Part shown: one piece after another, positions 35,064 to 46,506 of the stretch
Layout of the letters: each line of letters starts with the position of its first letter
Numbering within the stretch: position 1 is the first letter of the stretch
From: Plantago major
Lineage: Eukaryota; Streptophyta; Magnoliopsida; Lamiales; Plantaginaceae
DNA length: 64,000 bases
Direction: 5' to 3'
Assembly: GCA_026545765.1 (NCBI GenBank)
Contig: CM048840.1
Location: forward strand, 46,054,580 to 46,118,579
Notes under the pieces: generated by a model
What the model was told of the DNA's origin: nothing
Database searches by the model: none
The model's input: only the letters and a program-made list of their open reading frames with translations
Position numbers and translations under genes: made by a program

Positions 35064-35276
35064 ATACTCCCTCCCTCCCAGTAAGAGCTTCTTAGCTCCT
35101 TACTTTCTCTAATATTAAGATAATTAATAAAATATTAATTTGTGTGGGGTATTATGTTGGTAAAGTTGTAAGTGGTTGATAAAGTAAGAGAGAGATTGAA
35201 TAAAATGATAATAAAGTAGAAAAGAGATATAATAAAAAATTAGTTAGTAGAATTAAAACTTTCCATTTATGGGTTA
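35064..35276. mobile_element. Decayed Stowaway-type MITE
   Basis: It starts TACTCCCTCCCTCCCAGTAAG and ends near aactttccatttatgggttag. One terminus is canonical, the other eroded. Confidence 0.4.
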
Positions 35277-35284
35277 GTAAGTTC

Positions 35285-36340
35285 ATGTTTTCTACTGTCA
35301 ATTGTCATACGACTATTGTCGATCAATGTATCGACATCGACACACGTCTGCATTCTCAGACGCCTAAACCGCTGTTCTGCCGTCCTAACCATTGCTCTGT
35401 TTCGCCTTCAACCGCTATTTATTTTTTTTTAAATTTTTTGAAACTATTAACTTCTTCTAAAAATTTTAATTATTAAAATTTTAACTCTCCGTCCCCACCA
35501 CCCATCTTCTTCCCCAAACTCCACCACCACCGCCACCAACGACCCACCATCTTCTTCCCCACCACCACCAAAATCACTGCCATAGAAGCTCCGATCCGGA
35601 GCTTCCATGGCGGAAGCTTCGATCTGGATCTTCCATGGCATGGAAGCTCCAAATCGGGAGCCAACAACCAAATTAGAAAAATTGCTTAGTAATTTAGAAA
35701 GAATACGGGGAGAGTTTCATAAAGGAAAGAATAATAACATTAAAAGGAGACAAAAAAAAAAAAAAAGGATTGAAGAGTGTAGATCTAAATTTGGCCACAG
35801 CAAGTAAAATGCCTAATTCTTCCAAACAGATTGCCGGATGGGAAAGAAACAAAGTGGATCTCTTATAACAGTCATCAATCCATTTACGAAATTACTCATA
35901 CTGCATCTTACGGAAGCTCCAATTTGCCCATGGCGGAAGCTCCAGATCAGAGCCTTCCGTAAAAAAAAAAAAAAAAAAAAATGGAGCTTCCGTGGCGGCT
36001 TCCGGTGAGTTGTGGTGGTGGGTGTTGGTGGTGGGGAAGAAGATAGGTGATGTAATTTTGATTATTGGTTTTGATTTAATTTTGATTTCAAAATTTTAAG
36101 TTTGATTTTTTAATAGAGGTAATTTTTTAATAGATCAATTTTTTTTAAAAATAATTTAAAGCGACGTAGGCGGTTAGAGCAACACGTAGCACAACACCTT
36201 GTGCGACACGAGCGACATCCCATGGCAACACTTAGTGCGAAAGGTAACAGATTATTCGATCTACACCGTTAAAATTTTAATCTAATGGATCAAAATAGGT
36301 GACTGACGTTAGTTAGGGCGACACTTTGACTGACGGTAGA
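35285..36340. mobile_element. Fold-back element with GGAAGCTCC hairpin modules
   Basis: The left half (35490-35650) has cttcttccccaccaccacc blocks followed by gaagctccgatccggagcttccatggcgg. The right half (35907-36050) is the approximate inverse: gcggaagctcc..., gtggtggtgggtg, ggtggggaagaagat. The arms pair over about 150 bp, with a 250-bp AT-rich middle. Outer parts match 23130-23570. Exact ends and a target duplication were not resolved. Confidence 0.5.
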
Positions 36341-37729
36341 ACCCCTAGTAAGTTTCTAACGAAACACCAAAAAAGGAAAGTTATGAAGTTATTAATGGTA
36401 CGGAGTAATTACACAACCTTATCCATTGTTCTAGTGAACACGTATATTAAGCATTAAATCCCCCATATACCATCCGACTTAATTAATTTGTCATAATTCC
36501 ATCCTCCTAACAGAGCATCTCCTTAAGCTATTAAACATACATGAATATGGTTAGTATGTTATCTGGCAGTATTTGCATATTGATCTCAAACATTTGAGGT
36601 TTAGGTATTATAATATACCTACTAAGGTGCTCATGCTAGACTGAAACTGGAGAAATCACAGAAACAACTGGTTCAAGATAGGTTAACCGTGTTCTTGTTG
36701 GTGAAGAGATGTAGTGTAGATTGAAACTGGCTAAGTGGCTCGAAGTAGATGACAATGTAATCATCTGAAGATTTAAGATAGATTGAATCTGGCTAGGTGG
36801 CTCGAGTACATTCAGATATTGAGCAGGGGATTGTAGATGTTGCTGGTTTCTCTGTACAGGTGTTTTAGTTTTACCTTTCAAATATCTAGGGGCACCTCTA
36901 AATAGTAAATAATTGACTATTAATACACATGTTCCTTTGATATAGAAGATTGTTGGGGGGAGACTTCGCCTGCTTTTTACTAGCTTTTTCAAATTTTCCA
37001 ACTCCATGTTTTTTTGACCATTGACTAATAAAAAACGTTATTGAACGCAGACTTCTTTAACTACAAATGGAAAAAGAAGCTAGTCAATGTAGCTTTTTTT
37101 TTAAAGAAGGAGCTTCTTATCTTTTTCATTCCGAAAATATCCCTAACCTATATTAACCTAAATTAGAATAAAGAAAATAAGAAACCATCGCTCAGAAGAA
37201 GCCATCTTGATTTCATCCGGTAAGAATCCTCAACCAATTCAAGAGAAACATCTACTGAGATGAATATAATCCGTGACAATATTGCAGCTTTGATATGGGT
37301 AAGTGATGATCTAGCTTAGTTACGTTTTCTTTTTGTAAACCGGAAGGTCATTAGAATTCTCAACTTATATTTTATATTGTTGGATCCTTTGTTATACATT
37401 TTGTGTACTTTTTTGCAACTAGCATAAGGATTAATGTATCCGCACCTCTTTAAAATGCATACATGTAGTACACATCAAATACTGATTTTTTTCATTACTA
37501 AGTTAAAATGCTCAACGATTATTTCTTTCAAATTCTGATAATTTTGATGATGTTATTAAAGTGGCGATGTAAAGTACATTAAATATATATTATAATTATT
37601 GGACAAAATATGATATATTATTATTTAAAAAACTATAGACTAATAATACGATAAGAAAGGTTAAAGACAAGAAAAATAAGAGTAATGCCCTTTTATGTCA
37701 TTTTACAAAATACCAGCTAGCTTTTCAGC
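36341..37729. other. Intergenic, no gene recognised
   Basis: AT-rich, with a 123-residue minus frame (37007-36636) without any motif that I know. Nothing supports a gene. Confidence 0.3.
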
Positions 37730-37826
37730 TAATTTGTTAAACACCTACATTTAAAACCAGCTAGCTTTCCAGCTACCTAACCAGCTACCAGCTAGCTTTC
37801 CAGCTAGTTTTGCTAAACAGAGCCTT
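37730..37826. mobile_element. MITE terminus rich in CCAGCTAGCTTTCCAGC
   Basis: Right end ...CCAGCTAGTTTTGCTAAACAGAGCC, the inverse of the left end at 19957. Three to four ccagctagctttccagct words precede it. A left end was not found. Confidence 0.5.
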
Positions 37827-38379
37827 AGTTATGTATGAAGATTGCAGCTTACGAAATGTGTCTAACGGATAGTCTACTTAGTGATTTTGATAGCTAAGTG
37901 AACATCTGTTATTACCAGCATGATATCTATCTGTTAAACTTTTAAGTTAACCTATTCGGCCTCGCAAGGTTTTCAATTAACTTATCCATCGTACTAAACG
38001 ATATCTGACTTCTGGACACTACCACCTTTGTCTATAAAACTTGTGCAATTTGGCTAACTCTTTCCTTGTAGCCATCCTATTGGTATGGTCACAATGTCTA
38101 GGTCTTCCAAACAAGACTATTACATCTTTGAAATCACATATACAAGTTACATAAACTAATCAGTCAGTCGGTCTTCTCTTTTACAGATGTCCCTGTGGAA
38201 CCTATAAGGACTAAGAGTACTACTAGTATGCTGATACTCCATATACATGCCAGTTACTCATAAAAAAGTAAAATATGATCTAACAAATGTCCTTAGGCAT
38301 ATTGAAAGCTTGTGCAGTTATTTTCTATAGATTGGTACCAAGAAAAATACTAAGAAGTACGTACCTATTGGCCGAGATA

Positions 38380-39180
38380 AAGTTTTTGAACAAAGAAATG
38401 TTGGGGGTCCACAAGTTATATCCCTTCTGGAGTGGAGTACAACTAACTACTCTGGCTAAGCTGTTGTGGAACTTTTGTGCTAAAGCTGATAAACTATGTG
38501 TGAGGTGGGTGCGTACGTATTTTATTAATAGTAAGGTTATACAGTACCAACCTATGTCATCTTGTTCATGTATTCTTAAGGCTATCTTGTAGGAGGGCTG
38601 TGATGTTGATTGGTACATGGGGAATCTACATTTTCTTGTGAAGTTTCCCACTGGAATGATATACAAGGAACTTAAAGGTGATGAGACTAGTGTGAAAGAA
38701 GTTGTTTCTAGTAATGTGGCAAGTCCTCAAGCTCATTTTATTTTTTGGTAAGGTTGCCATAACAGGTTGTATAGAAATGATAAATTAAGTAGATTTGGCA
38801 TTTATGGTGATGGAGTGTGTTGCTTCCATGGGAATATTGAAACAATGGATCACTTTTCTTTGCTTGTCCTTGTAGCTTCTGTGTGCGGTCTTGTTGTTCT
38901 ACAATGGATACAAGTCACTCATGGCCCATAAAGTTGGACACCATAATTGATATGGTTATTGTAGGTTGTAGTGGGTAAAGATATTAAGTTGTTGAGACCT
39001 GTTGTTACTGAGACTGTCAATACAATTTTGAGGGTGAGGAAAAGATATGGTTTGTTACAGCATTATGAATTCCACCTCCACTGGCTCGTGATATTGTGAA
39101 TGTGATAGTTTCACGAAGTAGTGGGATTCATGTTCTCTTTTACTTATGTATAGCAATTGTATAATGGTTGTTATTTAGCC
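38380..39180 (+). pseudogene. LINE 3' remnant (zinc-finger RVT region)
   Basis: Translated with stops and shifts, the plus strand reads LWNFCAKADKLCVRWVRTYFIN, CSCILKAIL, then NRLYRNDKLSRFGIYGDGVCC, matching the C-terminal zf-RVT region of plant L1-type ORF2 (compare WNLCGKKDNLWVKWA encoded on the minus strand near 47290). It is followed by LLRPVVTETVNTILRVRKRYG. No RT core is present. Confidence 0.6.
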
Positions 39181-39984
39181 TAGTTACTTTGTTATTTGCT
39201 AGGAGACTTATTGTTTGAATTCGGGTCAAGATCTTGTGATCAACCCATGCATTTAATTGTAATTGGAATAAAAAGTATTTTGTTGGTTCCAAAAGATTGT
39301 TAAATTTAGTACATAATAAACATTTAACTTATGAGATAAATGATTTGTATGTATGTGACATACTACAATAGTTCTACTTACACCTATAACTTCGCAATTA
39401 CACAAAAGTGCAAATTAATCTTAAACATAATCAACACAATAATGAAATTTGAAATATTCATAACATAATTGGAATGCGATAATGTGTGAGTATTAAGATT
39501 AATGGTTAAGTTACAGCCAAACAACATGACCATATATATACACAACCAGAAATATAGGGAGAACTTCGAACAACTGGGACATCTAAAAAAAGAGGTAAAA
39601 TGATAACAATGCCATACAAATGGAAACGAAGTTGAAGAAGAGATTAGACATATTGTTAAAGGATTTATAAGAAAAGAGAATGGTGTGACTTTTGTGAAGA
39701 AATGTTTCAGTATTTATAGAGTAAATTTTGGAGATGTGACTATTTCTTATCGTTGGACCAGTGACGAAGGATAAAATGGTAATTTTATGACTTAATAAAA
39801 TGCAATGGAAAAGACAAGTGTGTTAAATTTATGACTTGATATGTTACCGATAGGGACCGAACCCACGCAATCTAATGGTCATTATATATCTGAGCCACTG
39901 GGCGAAGTTGATTTATTTTTGCATATTTTTCTATCTTGTCTAACATATTTACATCTATAGCTTCAACATGTCGAAGATTGCAAT
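39181..39984. other. Intergenic, nothing recognised
   Basis: AT-rich sequence without gene-like signal. Confidence 0.3.
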
Positions 39985-40780
39985 AGTGCACTTTAATGCA
40001 TTAGACATCTCTGGATGTAATTACATTAGTTGGATGCTTGTGCAGAGCTCCATTTAAACAAGGGAGATGCGATAATAGAAATTACAACATCAGATCAGGA
40101 TAAATCCAAGGCAATATCTGAACAAGATAAAGACAAGGTAACGATATTTTTGATGCATCATATTTATGCTGGTCTAAACTCTGAATACCTTACAGTGAAA
40201 GGTTCACTTATATTATGAAATTTGAAAGAACGATATGATAATAAAAAAGTTGTGACATTTCCAACATAAAAGTTTGATTGGCTAAATTTATGGGTAGAAG
40301 ATTTTAAGAGCGTGCATAATACGTTTCATCAATATAAAATATCACATCACACCTCATATTGTATGGGAGAAGTATCCTGACTATGATACGCTCGAAAGAA
40401 CATATGAAACCTTTTCTTGGCCAATGTGTTATTGATGCAAGGTTATCGTAACCCAAGGTTTACAGAATATTTGCAGCTGCTCACCCACATGTTTTTTCGC
40501 GAAAACTAATAATGAGCTGCTTTTGAAAAGCCACCAGATGAGTCCGACATGCTCTGGCCCACACCCAAATGGATAATACAATTCTGATACCCCACGTGAT
40601 ATGTATCCGGCTTCATATAAGGTTCATGTACCAAATAATGGTTACTGATGTAAACAGTGGAAATAAGCCTAGTGAGCGAAAATTGGCATGGATGCTGTGG
40701 ATGATATGGTCATTACCGTGGAACCTTTGGCCGAGGACATGGACGTGGAATGAAATGTGTTCCAACAAGTGGGTTTTCTT
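39985..40780 (+). pseudogene. Copia gag remnant (UBN2-like)
   Basis: The plus strand translates, with several stops and shifts, as NALDISGCNYISW, CAELHLNKGDAI, IFLMHHIYAGLNSEYLTVKGSL, NLKERYDNKKVV, FDWLNLWVEDFKSV and NNELLLKSHQM. This is the order seen in plant Copia gag (UBN2-type). The RG-rich tail and everything downstream are missing. Confidence 0.65.
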
Positions 40781-41740
40781 TTTTAAACATAAAAATCTTT
40801 AAAATTCACAATAATTATTAATAATAAAATGATAAGAAAAATGAGAAATTCTTAAAATTAAAAGAATTATTGAAATTTATGATAACTTAAAATATCTGAT
40901 GTAGATAAAACATAATAAAAATTTACAAAAAAATAAAAATTTATCGAAATTTAAAGAACCAAGTCTTTTTTAGTATTATTCTTTTCAGAATAGAGGGAAA
41001 ATATTGAATTGTTTTGCAATTTACGTAGCTCCAGTCAACTTCCGTTAAAAATTTAGTGGGACATTCTAACTATTTTATAAAATTAAAATAAATGGCTTAC
41101 TTATTTTCAAAAAAAAAATATTTTATCATATTAACTAGTAATATTTAATAATTTTTTTTCAAATTATATAATTATTTTAAAAAAATTGGAACTACTAAAA
41201 GTTTAGTATTTATTATAAATTTTAACATTTTATTAAAATATATCTAATTTTAAGTGTTTTTATAATTTTGTGATTTTTTAAATGATTTTTCATTATGGAA
41301 AAAGCAAGATATAATACATTCACTATTATTTTGAACGAAATGGAGTAATTGTGAAAAACATAAGGTACATCCGTGAATATTTTAAAGAACATGAGATACA
41401 TTCGTTCCTATTTCAAAGACCATAGTGTACATACGTGCATTTTACCTGGTTTCTCAGGTTACGCAATTGACTCCATAACTTTTGTGTTCTATCAAAATTA
41501 CTCCAAAACTCCATATTGTGGAAATTACGTCTGACATCCACAAGTGGATCATGGATATTTTCCATGTTTAACTTGGAGATATAGGAGTAAAACAAATAAT
41601 ACAATCGATTTTCTATTGAAACAATTACAAAGAAATTCGTAACTTCACTTGTTCGACTTGCCTCGGAGAGCGACCTCCTAATAATCACATTCACTCGCCA
41701 CCGAAAATGAGGAACAACAAATGAAATATTATGACCCTTC
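40781..41740. other. AT-rich intergenic, nothing recognised
   Basis: Very AT-rich (40790-41350), then ordinary sequence. No gene-like signal. Confidence 0.3.
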
Positions 41741-42038
41741 GCTAGCTCAAGTAGAGTTTAAAAACATATGAACATATATAAAACAAATACACACACATCT
41801 GAAAATCTTCGCGTGGAACAACAAATGAAATATTTAGTTCAATTAGACACACACTATGCCACTAGTATAACTCCGTTAGCACATAGGCCAGCTTTAACAT
41901 AATATAACGAATCCCCTGCCAATGGAGTCACATAACATAAGAGAGTACTCCGAAGCACGACAAATTCTACAAGGGCACATATGATTCACGTGCATAACTG
42001 AGAGCCGAAATATATTTTTAATCCATGCATTTGAGCAT

Positions 42039-42074
<36 letters not shown>

Positions 42075-42090
42075 TTAAACCATGCTTTAA
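41741..42090. repeat. Fragment of the TGTCACGCC-family LTR
   Basis: Matches the mid-LTR at 44360-44560: tatgccactagtataactccg, acataggccag, gagtactc, ataactgagagccgaaatat, atccatgcatt. It ends in a (CA) tract at 42043-42071. Confidence 0.6.
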
Positions 42091-43429
42091 ACATGAAAGT
42101 GCAGGTGTTGTCTCTTGGTGTTGGCACAATACCATAGGACAACACTGTGTTACTGCACTTCAGTCATCCATGACTCTTTTATGTATTTTGCCTTTATTCA
42201 CTTCCTAATATAGATCCACGATGTTAGTTTGTATGTGCAGGTAATATATGTTTACATGACTTCAAGATTGGTGGATTAAAACAAGATTAACTTCTTAGAA
42301 ACGTGAAGGAGGTTGCTGAGGTTTTGCTTTCCTCACAATAAGGGGGAGAACAAGAATCTGCTATTACCTGCTCTGATTAACCGTGTTTTATACTGTGATG
42401 TATTGTTTAAACACTGCACTTTACTTTTATTATTCTCTCAAGAGTTTACTTATTCAGGGGGAATATTACTTAGTATGTTTGTGTACGTGTTACTGGTTAT
42501 ACTACTAACTTGTTGCAGGTTAGGTATTGTGAAGGAATGCAAAAAGGGGGAGAATGAAAGTGCAGTTTGGCTAAGTATTTTCACAATACTTGCTTGCTAT
42601 GTATTGTCACAATACTAGCTGACTGTGCACTTGACTTTCTTATTATGGATTTTGCATTACTTCACTATAATGTATTTCTATGATTTTAGTTTAGTCTTAG
42701 CAGGTATAGGTTTCTCTTCGAGTAGGACTCTTGAAGTTTGGATACATGAAGATGTTGACAAGGATTAGGAGTTGGAATCCTACTCAAAGAAGGATTCTTG
42801 AAGAGTTTGTAGCATGAAGCTATGAGAAGTATTAGGAGAAGAACATGGTGATTCGACCTGATCAAGATCTTCAATGAACAAAGGACTCTAGATTGATTTG
42901 GTTAAGGAGTTTGAGTTGCATGATAAGTTTGAGTTTGTCACGCCAAAACCAAATCACTTTGGCGCGACCGGCCGTCTATAGTGAGATGGGCTCACGCTAA
43001 GACGAAGCCTACTTTAAACTTTCAAAGTACATCAATATCTCAAAGTGGTACAACAGAGTATCTAAAATCCATTACATAGTAATTACAACAATTACAAATC
43101 CTCAAAAGATAACAACAATCTCAATACTACAAGTTATCCAATACAATACAAATCTCAGAGTCGCAGCAACTACCAAACAGTCTCCATAGAATCTTGTAAA
43201 TCAACTCAAGTCCAAAAAATTATCGTCTCCAAATTAATTTCAAATGGACGGTCCTAAAAATAAATTCCGGGATTTTACATCCTCCCCTCCTTAAAAGAAG
43301 TTTCCTCCTGGAAACTTAACACCACTACGCTTCCACTGCGCTAATCTCAGAAACATCCGATTTTCTAAACCTCGAATCACAACATCAATCCTATTACCTT
43401 CACCACTTTTTCTTCAATCTCACAATCAT

Positions 43430-43800
43430 AAACCTCGAAAAGACTAACCTGGGCTCCTCAAAGATTCTAACCTAGGCTTCAACAGATTCTAGCCTAACTC
43501 TTCGATTTTTCCCCTCATCCAAATCGACACTTCACATAATCAAACCTAGGCTCCTCAAAGATTCTAACCTAAGCATCTCAAAAAACTAACCTAAGCACCT
43601 CAAAATACTAACCCGAGATCTTCAAAGATTCGAAACAAACTCCTCGAAAAGGCTAACCTAAGATCCTAAAAAGATTCTAACCTAGGCACCTCAAAGATAC
43701 TAACCTAGGCCCCCAACAAATCGATACCTTGTACCTACACCAGTTAAATCGAAACCTTATTTCTCCATGGATTCTAGCCTAGGCTCCTCAAAGACGGCTT
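43430..43800. repeat. Degenerate ctcctcaaagattctaacctagg repeats
   Basis: At least eight imperfect copies of a word of about 20-23 bp (ctcctcaaagattctaac, ctaggc) fill most of the internal domain of the non-coding element. Spacing is irregular (about 25-45 bp). Confidence 0.7.
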
Positions 43801-44192
43801 TGATACCACTTTTGTCACGCCCCAAAATCAAATCACTTGGCGCGACCGGCCGTCTATCGTGAGATGGGCTCACACCAAGGCGAAGCCTACTTTAAACCCC
43901 AAAGTACATCAATATCTCAGAGTGGTACAACAGAGCATCTAAATCCATTACATAATAATTACAACAATTACAAATCCTCAAAAGATAACAACAATCTCAA
44001 TACTACAAGTCATCCAATACAATACAAATCTCAGAGTCGCAGCTACTACTAAACAGTCTCCATAAAATCCAACATCCGTCTACCGGGTTCAACTCCACAG
44101 TACCATCAACCAGTGTAACTTCACTAAACATTTGAAATGGTGGGTAAGGGTGAGCCTCATTGACCCTTCTACTGGATCAAGCAGAGTTTCAA

Positions 44193-44292
<100 letters not shown>

Positions 44293-44547
44293 GCCATGCG
44301 ATCACACATACACAAAATTTGCATAATATAAAAACGTAATATTTCGGCCCAATCAGACATGATCCTATGGCCACTAGTATAAGTCCGGTACAGAGGTCGG
44401 CTCACATAACATAACATAATCCCTTACCAAAGGGGTAACATAACATAAGGGAGTACTCGGCCGGATAAATTCCCGAAGGCACATAACATTTCATAGTCAC
44501 AACCGAGAGCTCAAACAAAATATTTATCCATGCATTTCTACAAAACC

Positions 44548-44586
44548 ATTTCACACATCGCACACATCATAAAACACGTTTGTATG

Positions 44587-44647
<61 letters not shown>

Positions 44648-44677
44648 GTGTTTTATGATGTGTGCGATGTGTGAAAT
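44548..44677. repeat. Perfect 34-bp-arm palindrome around an (AT)n core
   Basis: 44548-44581 (attt...acgttt) and 44644-44677 (aaacgt...gaaat) are exact reverse complements over 34 bp, separated by gtatgtatgtg plus an AT tract. A short direct repeat ataagagcaaaagtgt follows at 44676 and 44725. A cruciform or hairpin is likely; a sequencing or assembly origin cannot be excluded. Confidence 0.93.
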
Positions 44678-46060
44678 AAGAGCAAAAGTGTTTATACACA
44701 CACACACACACGATAATATAAAAATAAGAGCAAAAGTGTCAATGAAACCCCCTTACCTCGAAGACGATAAACGAATCCAGGTCAAGCTTAAATAATCCAC
44801 AAAACCCTCCACTTGTACACTTCACTAGTTTCTACTACGATTTTATAGGTCGAAAAGGGAAAAGTAGGTTAAAAGGTCAAAACGGTAATTTCTGGAGCTA
44901 GGACGGTAATAATGAAGAAGAGGATGAGTAGGCGGAAGGCGATTGAGGACAGTGGGAGGTGAGGCGGCTCAATATGGGTGGTGAACGAGCAGACAGTGGT
45001 GACGGTGGGAGGAGTAAATGGGCGGAGTTAGGTGGCGGATTGGAAGCTGCAAAAATAAACGTAGAGAAGAGGAAGAAGAAAGAAGTAAAGGACAATAACC
45101 AAAAAGGGAAAACCTAATTGGCTTTTACACCCATTGAACTAGGGCTTTTCAATAATTGGGCTTACGAAGCTGACCCACTTCAAATAAGATCCATAGAATC
45201 CTGTAAATCAATTCAGTCCAAAAACTTATCGTCTCCAAATTAATTTCAAATGGACGGTCCTAAAACTAAATTCCGGGATTTTACAGAGTTTGATTAAGAA
45301 AGGAAACCTGTGCAAATCAGGTTTCAGAGAGTTGCTATTCTCTTGGCTGTGCAAATCAGGTATTGCTAATAAGTTGGAGCTGGAGCATATCACTAAGAGT
45401 TTGTAATGATATGGTGAGCTTAAGAGAAGAACGTGACGAAGAGTTTTGAAGCTACAAGATCTCAGTTTATCTACAAGAGAGAATTTAGGAGATTTTGTAG
45501 GAGAATCTCCTAAAGCGATAAGATCTTGAGCTGTTGATATCGATTTAATGTAAATCACTTTGGATGGACTTCTGGATGCTTTAGGTACATGGACACACTA
45601 TATATACAACCTGAAGTTCATCAAAATGCAGATGTGAGATTTGAGCATAACGTTAGTATTATTGCAACTTCTCATATGTAGACAGATTAGAACAAGCTTT
45701 TTACGCTTAGATACTTATTCTCTAGTAGCTTGTTTAGCATCTGCTTTTTACTAAGTTGTGATCTCTCTTTTGTTTGAGAGTGATCTAAGTAGGAATTGGT
45801 GGCCCAATTCAATCACTTAGTAGTTTTGACATTCTAGACGATAGGTAGTATTGGCTAGATATCTTTTTGTAAACCCGTTATTCTTATAGTGGATATTTTG
45901 CCCTGTGGCTCGGCATATTATATTTATAATCTGCTGAAATATTTGTGTCTTGTGTTCTTTACATTCCGCTGTTTAGACATTTATAATCTGCTAGAAATAT
46001 TTGTGTTTTGTGTACATTCCGCTGTTTAGACTCTAAGATAGTTTAGGTATTGATTTTACG

Positions 46061-46506
46061 TATTACTACAATACCCCGTCACAATACATGTGTTCGGTAC
46101 TAAGTCCCAATTCATACAATTTCAAAACAAATGATTTTTATACACTAATCACCCACTCATACAATAACCATGTTGTGGGTTCACACACTTATCCTATTTT
46201 GAAAGACGTCTCACACAGTGACTAGACGTAATAATTACAAGTTCACAAACATTAAAATGAAACAATACAACACAAACATACAAATTTAACTTAACCAAAC
46301 CAAAAACGTTTCCCTAACTTACACCTCAAATTATCCAAAATCACCACAACAATATTTAGGATGAAAATGGGCGGGTCGGGCTTCTTGAGGCCCCATTCCA
46401 AGCCTTCTTAGCTTTTGAAAGGCCTAGGCCTGACCTATGGCCCAGAGTCGACCTGTAATTAGGGCCCGGGCCCTATATGAGTCGGGTATCTCATTAATGT
46501 TATTAT
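46061..46506. other. Spacer, no gene
   Basis: Ordinary AT-rich sequence to about 46340, then a GC-rich purine-skewed patch (gggcgggtcgggc, gggcccgggccc) typical of degraded repeats. Confidence 0.35.

Noticed and set aside
42094..42554. A second Copia LTR start at 42094 (TGAAAGTGCAGG)
   Set aside because: It shares only about 11 bp with the LTR start at 42555 and then diverges; too short to claim an LTR.
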